Positions 5,867 through 12,863 of a DNA stretch of 15,351 nucleotides are shown here, piece after piece. The stretch lies in NCBI GenBank assembly GCA_947643295.1, contig CANRVM010000011.1, positions 1-15,351 of the forward strand. The letters run 5' to 3'. The stretch's first letter is position 1; each line of letters begins with the position of its first letter. The notes below the pieces were generated by a model, which was given only the letters and a program-made list of their open reading frames with translations, was not told the origin of the DNA and searched no databases. The position numbers and the translations under genes were made by a program. This DNA is from an uncultured Mycoplasmatota bacterium. Its GTDB lineage: Bacteria > Bacillota_I > Bacilli_A > RF39 > UBA660.

Positions 5867-6835
5867 ATGAGAAATAGAATAGATACTTCAAGTAGAAGAA
5901 CTCCTTGGGATAATAATAGACAGACAGTTTTACAGTCTTTTATTTCAAATAAATAAAAACAAAATTATATTTTAAAACATCAAAAGTTAATAGAAACAAA
6001 CGAAGCTATTATTTTTAACTAAATAAGTACAAATGAATGTAAATATTGTTCTAATACAAAGATAAGAAAAAGAGGAAAAACAAAAAATGGTATACAGTTA
6101 TACTATTGTACAGAATGCAATAAAAGATTTACTATTACTACAAATACTATTTTTGAGAATCATAAAATATCAATAACTGAATGGATTGAATTTTTACTAG
6201 ATTTATTTAATTATAGTAGCACTACATTGACCTCCAAAGTTAATAAAAATAGTATGAATACTTCAATATATTGGTTACATAAAGTCTTCTTAGTATTAAG
6301 AAATTGGCAAAATGATACTATATTAAAAGGTGATATTAAAACCAAAGATGGAAAGAAATTAAGAGGAATCTCTCATAATCAACACTGCATTGGTATAGGG
6401 TATGATAAAAGAAACGTTATTGCTATAGTAGAAGGATTAAGAAAAACTTCAACTGAAAGAACTGATAAAGCCTTTGAAAGTCATATTGAAATAGGATCTA
6501 AATTGATACATGATGATGAAAAAGCCCACCATAAATTAGTAAAAAATCTTAAACTAATTGATGAGAACTATAAATCTTTATGGCTTAAAACAAAAAAAGA
6601 TAAAGACAATCCTTTAAGATCTATAAACCATCAATGTGATTTAATAAGACAATTCTTAAATACATATAGTGGATTTGATAGAGATAATTTACAAGACTAT
6701 CTTAATCTATATTGCTTTATGAATAGTGGTCATAAAAACAAATTAGAAAAAGTTAATGATTTTATAGAATTAGCATTAAAATCCAAGGCATCTTTATCTT
6801 ATAGAGATTTATTTGATAGTAAAACAGAAAAATAG
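5867..6835 (+). pseudogene. IS1595-like transposase, two stops and core deletion
   Basis: The frame starts at ATG 5867, nine bases after GGAAGG, and continues in one frame to TAG 6833-6835. It is interrupted by TAA at 5954-5956 (after FISNK) and TAA at 6020-6022 (after EAIIFN). The sequence on both sides continues smoothly, as expected of point mutations rather than frameshifts. A zinc ribbon follows (C58-x2-C61, C81-x2-C84), then a helical linker (ITEWIEFLLDLF) and an RNase H-like core with DGKKLRG, IGSKLIHDDEKAH and a C-terminal FLNTYSGFDRDNLQDYLNLY. Comparing KGDIKTKDGKKLRG with relatives I remember, a short stretch holding the first catalytic aspartate (an I-D-E-T-like motif) is missing near 6332-6340, apparently as an in-frame deletion. 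The product should be inactive. Reinitiation downstream could at most make a fragment. Confidence 0.85.
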
Positions 6836-6839
6836 ATGA

Positions 6840-6869
6840 CTAAAAAGCCACCTGTGCAAATAATGATTT
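6840..6869 (-). repeat. Right terminal inverted repeat (IRR)
   Basis: A 30-base end, the mirror of 5736-5766, five bases after the transposase stop. Confidence 0.9.
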
Positions 6870-6877
6870 ATTCACTA
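6870..6877. repeat. Right target-site duplication of the IS
   Basis: ATTCACTA, identical to 5728-5735. Removing the IS and one copy restores a 75-bp spacer of the original junction upstream of the zinc-ribbon gene's promoter. Confidence 0.85.
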
Positions 6878-6896
6878 TAAAAATATAAATATGTGC

Positions 6897-6902
6897 TATA
6901 AT
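6897..6902 (+). promoter_or_regulatory. -10 box of zinc-ribbon membrane gene
   Basis: A perfect TATAAT that places the transcription start near 6909. This argues that translation begins at ATG 6928, which has GGAGGAG at 6918-6924, and not at ATG 6910, which would be leaderless. The -35 is weak; the IS inserted about 27 bases upstream of the -10 box and may have altered it. Confidence 0.5.
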
Positions 6903-6927
6903 TAATTGTATGAGTATGGAGGAGAAA

Positions 6928-8244
6928 ATGAAGTGTGTATTTTGTGGTGCTGAAAATGAAGCAGATAGTAAATTTTGTATAAAATGTGAAAAACAGCTAG
7001 GAACTATATCAAATAAAGAAGATGAACATGATAAGATGATAGAAAATTTTCCAGATGATGAACTAAAAAATAAAAAGAATAAAAAAGGATTAATAATAAG
7101 CTTAGTAGTTATTGCTATTTTATTGCTTATTAGTGGTTACTTATATTTTGTAAAACTTAGTCCAAAAAATGTTTTTAAATCTTATGTTAATGCTATTTAT
7201 AATGCCTATGAAAAGAAGTTATCTAAAGATATTAGTTCAAACTACGTAGAATTTGAAGTATCTCCTAAAATTAGTGGTACGAATAATAAACAATCCGAAG
7301 ATATAATCAATAATTTATCGATTAGGATAGATGGTGCTATTGATTATAAAAACAAAGAAATGGTATATAACATAAATTCAAACTATAAAGGAAAAAAGTT
7401 AATTAATTTTGAAATGCAGTATGATAAGAATTCTCTTAATATATTAAGTAATTTACTTAATAATGCTATTATGACAAATGTTAGTAAAGATGAAATATCT
7501 AAGGTATTTGAAAATAAAAGTAACAATGATGATATTAAAATAATAGTTAGAGAGTTCACAAAAGCCTTTAATGCTTCCCTTAATAATAGTTACTTTGAAG
7601 GCGATAAGAAAAGAATGGATATTAATGGAAAAAAGAATGTTAAAACCATCGTTTCTACCCTTAATTTGAATCGTAATAATATGAAAAAGATATCAAAAGA
7701 CGTGAAGAAAAAACTCGCTAAAAATGAAGAATTTATGAAATCCTTTGCAAAATTAAGTGAAAAAAAAGAAAAAGATATTAAAGAAGAATTAGATAAAAAT
7801 ACTGAAAATAACGTTAATTTAGATGATGTTAAAATAATTTTGTATACGGAAATGTTTTCTAATAAATTTTTAAAAATGGAAATTGCAAATGGAGAAAGTA
7901 AGGTAGAAGCAAGCTCTGACTCAACTTCAAATAGTTATTTGATTTCCATAAAAGATAAATCCTATTCACTTAATCTTGCGATTAAGTATAATGTGAAATA
8001 TAACGAAAAATTGAATAAAACTGACGTTAAAGATGTAATTCCTATAGGCGATGTTTCATCAAATATCACTCAGGAAGTATTTACTAATTTAAAAAATCAA
8101 GATGGTTATAAGTTACTTAATAAGGATATAGAACAGTTAACTGGAAACAGTATCGATACTATTATTGATAGTTTTTCATCTTTAATGTTACCAAGTACCC
8201 AAAATAATACTATTCCACAACAAAACGATATTGGTGAATATTAG
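6928..8244 (+). CDS. Zinc-ribbon, single-TM extracytoplasmic protein
   Basis: A 438-residue protein taking ATG 6928, three bases after GGAGGAG, as start; this places the zinc ribbon at the extreme N-terminus (MKCVFCGAEN). Cysteines C3-x2-C6 and C17-x2-C20 form a zinc-ribbon knuckle. An acidic linker and a Lys-rich stop-transfer patch (47-53) precede one membrane helix (54-75). The rest (76-438), starting SPKNVFKSYVNAIYNAYEK, should be outside the membrane. It is Asn/Lys/Ser-rich with alternating strands and no catalytic motif. The layout of cytoplasmic zinc ribbon, TM and large outer domain resembles TcaA/YvbJ-type Firmicutes envelope proteins, but I cannot confirm homology. A terminator follows at 8249-8275, so the gene is probably monocistronic. 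An ATG at 6910 would add six residues and is less likely. Confidence 0.8.
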   Translation: MKCVFCGAENEADSKFCIKCEKQLGTISNKEDEHDKMIENFPDDELKNKKNKKGLIISLVVIAILLLISGYLYFVKLSPKNVFKSYVNAIYNAYEKKLSKDISSNYVEFEVSPKISGTNNKQSEDIINNLSIRIDGAIDYKNKEMVYNINSNYKGKKLINFEMQYDKNSLNILSNLLNNAIMTNVSKDEISKVFENKSNNDDIKIIVREFTKAFNASLNNSYFEGDKKRMDINGKKNVKTIVSTLNLNRNNMKKISKDVKKKLAKNEEFMKSFAKLSEKKEKDIKEELDKNTENNVNLDDVKIILYTEMFSNKFLKMEIANGESKVEASSDSTSNSYLISIKDKSYSLNLAIKYNVKYNEKLNKTDVKDVIPIGDVSSNITQEVFTNLKNQDGYKLLNKDIEQLTGNSIDTIIDSFSSLMLPSTQNNTIPQQNDIGEY

Positions 8245-8248
8245 TAAG

Positions 8249-8275
8249 GTTATGTATTTATGCATAACTTTTTTA
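8249..8275 (+). terminator. Rho-independent terminator
   Basis: GTTATG (8249-8254) pairs with CATAAC (8263-8268) around 8 nt, followed at once by TTTTTT. It separates the zinc-ribbon gene from the convergent minus-strand gene ending at 8283. Confidence 0.7.
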
Positions 8276-8282
8276 AAAGATT

Positions 8283-9083
8283 TTAAATCGAATTATTATT
8301 TGGTGGATATTCTGATGGAGTATTGGGTTCATTTTGAACTAATGGCTGATTTTGATTGGAATAATCCTGAGGTAAGTTGCCACTTAAACGGTTAATTTCA
8401 AAATCAATGAAGTAGTTTTCAGGATTATTTTCATCGATAACTAAATCTACCATACCATCGGCATCAAATGCTTTTCCATCATGTCTTGGATTATCGTATA
8501 AGGTAATAGAACTTCCTGATGGTAAAACATAATCTATGACAGGTCTTTGTATCGAAACATTATTTACTCTCATTCCGGTATCTTCTAGACGATAAGGTAA
8601 GTTTTTAATTAACTTTCCTTTTTGGTTTAGCTCTTTTATTCTCTTAACTCTTTTATTTATTTTTCTGAAATTGATAACGGAAATAGCGATACAGATTATG
8701 GGGATGAGCATAAAGGAAAGAAAAATCATATTTGTCGATTTGGAATATTCAGACATACAATTGGCAGGATTTTTTGAATCATAATATACAGTTTTATTTT
8801 GAGTACCTGGATGGATGCTTGAGGACGAACTAGAACTGCAACTATATTCAATACCATTTACTCGGTAGTGATAAATAGGAGAATACATAGTAGTTCCTTC
8901 GTCGTTGGTATGAGATTTTATCTCAACACTTTTCGATATGGTTTGTGAATCGAGTTTACTTAATTTTATATAGTCCGAAAGAATGATTCCACTCATTAGG
9001 AGAAAAAAGAATATACCAATGATAAAAAATATCAGAAAAAACTTATTTCCCTTTTTTACATTTTTCACCCTTATATCGTACAT
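8283..9083 (-). CDS. DUF3592-like two-TM membrane protein
   Basis: A 266-residue protein on the minus strand. I start it at ATG 9083-9081 (MYDIRVKNVKKG), preceded by AGAGGTG. The longer frame up to 9107 would begin with TTG inside the -10 box. One TM helix lies at about 14-36 and another at about 118-139. Between them is an extracytoplasmic ~80-residue domain with the pattern SVEIKSHTNDEGTTMYSPIY, YRVNGIEYSC, a run of seven serines and KTVYYDSKNPANC, as in DUF3592 proteins (an assignment from memory of the Y-P-x-Y/F-Y and V-x-Y-(D/N)P signatures). The C-terminal ~125 residues are cytoplasmic: a basic juxtamembrane helix, a strand-rich part (VIDYVLPSGSSITLYDNPRH) and a Pro/Asn/Gln-rich tail. 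DUF3592 proteins have no settled function. The gene is convergent with the upstream zinc-ribbon gene and divergent from the PASTA gene. Confidence 0.75.
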   Translation of the reverse strand: MYDIRVKNVKKGNKFFLIFFIIGIFFFLLMSGIILSDYIKLSKLDSQTISKSVEIKSHTNDEGTTMYSPIYHYRVNGIEYSCSSSSSSSIHPGTQNKTVYYDSKNPANCMSEYSKSTNMIFLSFMLIPIICIAISVINFRKINKRVKRIKELNQKGKLIKNLPYRLEDTGMRVNNVSIQRPVIDYVLPSGSSITLYDNPRHDGKAFDADGMVDLVIDENNPENYFIDFEINRLSGNLPQDYSNQNQPLVQNEPNTPSEYPPNNNSI

Positions 9084-9106
9084 ATTACTACACCTCTTTA
9101 TCTTCA

Positions 9107-9115
9107 ATTATATCA
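9107..9115 (-). promoter_or_regulatory. Extended -10 promoter for minus-strand gene
   Basis: Read on the minus strand the sequence is TGATATAAT, an extended -10 (TG-n-TATAAT), 23 bases before ATG 9083. No good -35 is visible, which fits an extended -10 promoter. Confidence 0.5.
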
Positions 9116-9222
9116 CATTTCCTTGTTTCTTGTTTTCTCTTTTTAAGAAGAGACTAGGATAAGAAGAAAAAGTATTTTAAGACAAGTTTAAAAAAAATTT
9201 TAATCCTTAATAGAAGGATAAG

Positions 9223-9251
9223 ATAACATTTATCAAAAAGTAGTGTATAAT
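9223..9251 (+). promoter_or_regulatory. Promoter of PASTA gene
   Basis: ATAACA (9223-9228), 17 bases, TATAAT (9246-9251), followed by the ribosome binding site GAGAGGAG (9260-9267) and ATG 9276. The -10 is perfect; the -35 matches 4 of 6. Confidence 0.5.
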
Positions 9252-9275
9252 TTTATTTAGAGAGGAGTAAATAAA

Positions 9276-10082
9276 ATGTATTGTAAAAAATGTGGAACAG
9301 AAAATGATAAAGATGCCTTATTTTGTAAAAGATGTGGCTCTAATCTGATTGAAGAATATAATCAAAAAAGCAAAGAGAAGGAAGAAAAGAAAAAACAGAA
9401 TCATAGAGTAAATAAAGTAAAAGTGAAGAAGAAAGTAAAAAAAGTAAAGAAAAGGCCATTAAAAAGTAGGCGAAAAAGAAGAGAAAAATCAGAAAGAAAA
9501 ATGGGGTTGTTTTCCAAAGTTATGATGTTTTTTCTCGTATTACTTGTTATGGTTTTAGGAAGTGTTTGCTTGATTCTTGGTTATAAAGTATATTCTGATG
9601 AAAATATTGAAGTCCCTGATTTGCGTAATATAACTTATGAAGAAGCAAAATCTACCCTTCTTAATAAGAGTTTAAATATCAAAAGAAAAGAAAAAATAGT
9701 AGAAGAGGAAGAGTTAGTAGGTACTGTGTTAAGTCAAAGTAAAAAACCGGGTAAAAAAGTTAGTAAAAATACAGTCATAGAGGTGGAAGTAGGAACTTTT
9801 GATGATTTTGTTGTGGTTCCTAATGTAGTTGGTATGAATCTAGATAAAGCCAAAAATACTTTAAAACATTTAGAAATTTTGGTCTCTATTTCCTATGAAG
9901 AAGTATCTAGTGGAGATAGTGACATTGTTTTAAATCAGACGCCTCAAAAAGGAAAGAAAATAAAAAGGAATGAAACAGTAGAATTAAAAGTAAGCAAGAA
10001 AGAAAAATCGATTCCAAATACGAAAGAGGATATTGATAAAGAAGAGATAGAAGAGGATATCGATACCAATACTTCGGAATAA
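9276..10082 (+). CDS. Zinc-ribbon, single-TM protein with two PASTA repeats
   Basis: A 268-residue protein. The N-terminal zinc ribbon MYCKKCGTEN has C3, C6, C17 and C20, the same spacing as in the gene at 6928. A strongly basic Lys/Arg linker (about 31-75), one TM helix (79-103) and two PASTA repeats outside the cell follow: about 111-173 (IEVPDLRNITYEEAKSTL to VIEVEVG) and 179-241 (VVVPNVVGMNLDKAKNTL to VELKVS). An acidic Glu/Asp tail ends it. PASTA repeats usually sit on penicillin-binding proteins or PknB-type kinases and sense peptidoglycan or muropeptides. Here the intracellular half is a zinc ribbon and basic tail with no kinase, so it may be a cell-wall-sensing adaptor (inference). 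The basic linker could contact nucleic acid or acidic lipids. No terminator is obvious before the Wadjet operon 138 bp downstream, so read-through is possible. Confidence 0.85.
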   Translation: MYCKKCGTENDKDALFCKRCGSNLIEEYNQKSKEKEEKKKQNHRVNKVKVKKKVKKVKKRPLKSRRKRREKSERKMGLFSKVMMFFLVLLVMVLGSVCLILGYKVYSDENIEVPDLRNITYEEAKSTLLNKSLNIKRKEKIVEEEELVGTVLSQSKKPGKKVSKNTVIEVEVGTFDDFVVVPNVVGMNLDKAKNTLKHLEILVSISYEEVSSGDSDIVLNQTPQKGKKIKRNETVELKVSKKEKSIPNTKEDIDKEEIEEDIDTNTSE

Positions 10083-10220
10083 AACTCTACTAAAGATAGC
10101 TTATGGAAGAGAAAAAGATACAATAGTCAGATTTATCGTTACGATATTAGGAAAGAGAAGAATTCTATTTTAAATTACGGAAATATATGGTAATATATAC
10201 ATTTAAGAAAGGGACACTAT

Positions 10221-11681
10221 ATGGAAGTATATGAAAAACTAACAAAGCAAATATCAGAGACAAAGTATTTAAGTACGGAAAACTCTTATCGATATAGGCC
10301 TATCATGAGGTGTTTTTATCAGCATTATGAAAGATTAGAGTATTGGCTTTATAAAGAAGATGTTTATCAAGAGTTAAAGGATAATGACTTATTTGAAAAC
10401 TATACGATAGAAGAGTGTGAAAGAGATTTAGAAACTCTAACAGAATGGATGAGCCTTGCCAAAATGCAGGATACCAAAAATGCCACCTCTATCGAAGAAT
10501 TTAAAAATAAAAGGTTTCGTTATCAATTAACAGAATATGCAACAGAAATTGAGAGATTGACGATTTCCTTAGAGGAGATGGAAATAAAAACTTCCTCTTT
10601 GGAACCAAAACTATTTGATCGACTTAGAATTTCTATTTCACAATTAGAAAATATAGAGAACTTAAAAGAAGATGAAATTAGTGATTTATGGGATCAATTG
10701 AATGCCGACTTTACAAAATTAAATCAAAACTACCAAGATTTCTTAAAAAAGTTTAACGAACCAAAATCAGAAGAATTATTACAAAGTGTACTATTCTTAC
10801 AATTTAAGAGTGAAATTATTAAGTACTTAAGAGAATTTGTAAAAGGATACCAAAAAAATATTTATCATATCAAAGATAGTATTTCCAAAATATCAGATTC
10901 CTTAATGGAAGAATTTTTAAATCGATTAACTATGCATTATAAAAAGACCCCTATCTTTAGTAAAGATTTTGATTTTGAGCATTTAAAAGAAGTGAATTTA
11001 GGAAAGATTACTAATATTTTTAAGTGGTTTACAGGAACTCCTTCTAGTTTGAGTGAGGGAGAAAAATTAATGAATACCACAGATAATATCATTGTGAAAA
11101 TCACCAAATATGCGAATTCTTTAATTGAACTTCGAGGGAATATGACAAACCGTAAGGAAGAATATAAACATTTATGTAAACTATTTGATAAACTAGAGGA
11201 TATTGAGCAGTGTCATCAATATGCTTCCGTTGTATTTGGGATTGAGAAAGTAAAACATTTTATGGGAAACTCCAATTTGAATACAGATAGTATCGTAAAC
11301 ACTTATGATATTCCACCTATTGAAATACTTCTTGCCTCCAGGACAAAAACAAGAAAAGCACGAACTGTAATAGAACCAATTACCGACAAGACTCTTGAAA
11401 AGAAAAAACTTCTAGAAGAATATAGGAAAGAGCAGGAAGAAAATAAAAAAATTCTAAGAAATCTTATTAAAGATAAAAAAATAACATTAACAGAAGATCA
11501 AAACTTATCTAAAACAGAAAGAAGATATATCCAAAAACTATTAGCTTCTTCGAGTAATAAGGAAACAGAGTTTGGGCTTAATTATCATATCATCAAAAAA
11601 GAAGGACAATGTCAGATTTTATCAGAAGATGGGGTATTTCGAATGGATTGTTTAGAAATCGAATTTGAAGGAGAACTATAG
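10221..11681 (+). CDS. jetA: Wadjet JetA-type protein (TIGR02677/DUF2397)
   Basis: A 486-residue protein, full length for TIGR02677 (DUF2397). It begins MEVYEKLTKQISETKYLSTE followed by NSYRYRPIMRCFYQHYERLEYWLYKEDVY, the characteristic opening of the family. A helical winged-helix-like N-terminal region, long helices in the middle (about 120-330) and a basic C-terminal part (RTKTRKARTVIEPITDKTL) follow. In Wadjet systems JetA is the kleisin-like subunit that bridges the SMC heads and forms the ring that traps DNA. TIGR02677 followed by TIGR02678 and TIGR02680 defines the type II layout. The start follows AAAGGGA; a weak TAATAT -10 at 10191 is the only promoter sign. Its TAG is immediately followed by the JetB ATG, indicating translational coupling. 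Identification rests on recognised motifs and gene order, without a profile search. Confidence 0.88.
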   Translation: MEVYEKLTKQISETKYLSTENSYRYRPIMRCFYQHYERLEYWLYKEDVYQELKDNDLFENYTIEECERDLETLTEWMSLAKMQDTKNATSIEEFKNKRFRYQLTEYATEIERLTISLEEMEIKTSSLEPKLFDRLRISISQLENIENLKEDEISDLWDQLNADFTKLNQNYQDFLKKFNEPKSEELLQSVLFLQFKSEIIKYLREFVKGYQKNIYHIKDSISKISDSLMEEFLNRLTMHYKKTPIFSKDFDFEHLKEVNLGKITNIFKWFTGTPSSLSEGEKLMNTTDNIIVKITKYANSLIELRGNMTNRKEEYKHLCKLFDKLEDIEQCHQYASVVFGIEKVKHFMGNSNLNTDSIVNTYDIPPIEILLASRTKTRKARTVIEPITDKTLEKKKLLEEYRKEQEENKKILRNLIKDKKITLTEDQNLSKTERRYIQKLLASSSNKETEFGLNYHIIKKEGQCQILSEDGVFRMDCLEIEFEGEL

Positions 11682-12863
11682 ATGGAAGGACGTACACAAG
11701 AATTAGAATATTTATTAAAAAATTATTGGTGTGTAAAAGAAGTATCACCAAGGGATTATTTTAATATTAAAAATAACTTAGATTACTGTAAGGATTTTAT
11801 CAGGGATAAATTAGGAAGTAAATTGATAGTAAATGATCGTTTTATCAAATTAGAAAAAATACCAGCCGTTCCAAAGTCTTATATGGGTATTATAGAGTTT
11901 AAAGATAAACTAGAATATACGATTTTGTTTATTATCTTATTATTTTTAGAAGATAAACCAAAACTAGAGCAATTTATTCTTTCCAATCTTCTTGATTTTA
12001 TTACAAATACAGCAACTTCTCTAGAACTAGATACCGTTCCTAATTGGAATATTCTTCATCACAGAAAATGCTTAGTTACTGTCATGAATCATTTGAAAGA
12101 CTTACATATCATTAAGATAGTAGAAGAAGAAAATATTTTTACGGAAGATGTAGGGGCAGAAGCGTTATATGAGACAACAGGATTATCGAATTACTATGTT
12201 CGTGAATTTAAAAATAATATCTTAGAATATCATCATCTTTCTGATTATGTAAATGATGAATTTAGAGAACAAAATGAAAATATTGGAGATGTAAGAAGAT
12301 ACTCGGTGTATCGCCATTTACTTTATTCATTAGCTTCTTATACAGAAGATTTAACAGAAGCAGAAATGGATTATTTAAGAAAATTTAGAAGTAGTATTCG
12401 AAATGAATTAGGAAAATACACAAGAGGAGAACTAGAATTAACGAAAAATATGGCGGTTGTTATGTTTGAAGAAGAAGCAAAAGATAATTTTGATTTTCCG
12501 AATAGAAAGGCTATCTCTGATATTACGTTATTAGTCAATCATCATATTTTAGAGAAAGTAGAAGAGAATGTATTATCTTTAAATGAAGAGGAGACCATCT
12601 CTATTTCCAAAGAACAACTGTATCGCTTCATCAAAGAAGTAAGAGAAGAATATCAAGAGTTCTTTAGTAAAAAATATCAAGAGATGCGACAAGATGCTTT
12701 TATCCATGAAGTGATGGAATATTTAAAAGAATACGACTTTATAAGAGAAAAAGAGTTAGCGTATACCATTTATCCTAGTGTATCAAAATTAGTAGGTTAT
12801 ATTCCAAAAGACAAAGAAAAACAATTGGATTTATTTGGAGGAAAAGAAAATGAGTCGATTTAA
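11682..12863 (+). CDS. jetB: Wadjet JetB-type protein (TIGR02678/DUF2398)
   Basis: A 393-residue protein of the TIGR02678 (DUF2398) type, near the usual length. It opens ELEYLLKNYWCVKEVSPRDY and contains LEKIPAVPKSYMGIIEFKDK, FILLFLEDKPKLEQFILSNL and the late motif YETTGLSNYYVREFKNNIL, which recur in this family. In Wadjet complexes JetB is the KITE-like winged-helix subunit that binds the kleisin JetA and stabilises the SMC motor. The ATG directly abuts the JetA stop; GAAGGAG at the end of jetA serves as its ribosome binding site. Its own 3' end overlaps jetC by 14 bases and supplies the GGAGGA site for it. No lesions or missing regions are visible. Identification is by motif memory and context. 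Confidence 0.88.
   Translation: MEGRTQELEYLLKNYWCVKEVSPRDYFNIKNNLDYCKDFIRDKLGSKLIVNDRFIKLEKIPAVPKSYMGIIEFKDKLEYTILFIILLFLEDKPKLEQFILSNLLDFITNTATSLELDTVPNWNILHHRKCLVTVMNHLKDLHIIKIVEEENIFTEDVGAEALYETTGLSNYYVREFKNNILEYHHLSDYVNDEFREQNENIGDVRRYSVYRHLLYSLASYTEDLTEAEMDYLRKFRSSIRNELGKYTRGELELTKNMAVVMFEEEAKDNFDFPNRKAISDITLLVNHHILEKVEENVLSLNEEETISISKEQLYRFIKEVREEYQEFFSKKYQEMRQDAFIHEVMEYLKEYDFIREKELAYTIYPSVSKLVGYIPKDKEKQLDLFGGKENESI

Larger units (their letters stand above)
5736..6869 (+). mobile_element. IS1595-like insertion sequence, decayed
   Basis: A complete 1134-bp element bounded by near-perfect inverted repeats (5736-5766 and 6840-6869) and flanked by an exact 8-bp direct duplication. Inside are a promoter whose -35 lies in the left repeat, a structured leader and one transposase reading frame that spans the element but is interrupted by two in-frame stops. 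Element size, 8-bp duplication and an N-terminal zinc ribbon followed by an RNase H-like transposase fit the IS1595 family; I place it there with moderate confidence. The matched ends and the exact duplication indicate a single clean insertion without later rearrangement, so the transposase lesions arose in place or the element was mobilised in trans by an active copy. Confidence 0.88.

Noticed and set aside
6227..6835. Separate 202-residue gene starting inside the IS
   Set aside because: It is only the part of the transposase frame after the internal stops; translation upstream of 6227 continues in the same frame through the zinc ribbon.
6910..6927. Start of the zinc-ribbon gene at ATG 6910
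   Set aside because: It falls at the predicted transcription start and has no ribosome binding site; ATG 6928 has GGAGGAG and puts the ribbon at the N-terminus as in the paralogous gene at 9276.
8283..9107. Longer start of the DUF3592-like gene at 9107
   Set aside because: It would be a TTG overlapping the TATAAT box with no ribosome binding site; ATG 9083 has AGAGGTG at the right distance.
9276..10082. PknB-type kinase because of PASTA repeats
   Set aside because: There is no kinase domain; the cytoplasmic part is only a zinc ribbon and a basic linker.
1377..12863. Reassigned TGA codon
   Set aside because: No complete gene here ends in TGA, but tryptophan is TGG in all of them and no in-frame TGA is needed; absence of TGA stops among about a dozen genes can be chance in an AT-rich genome.
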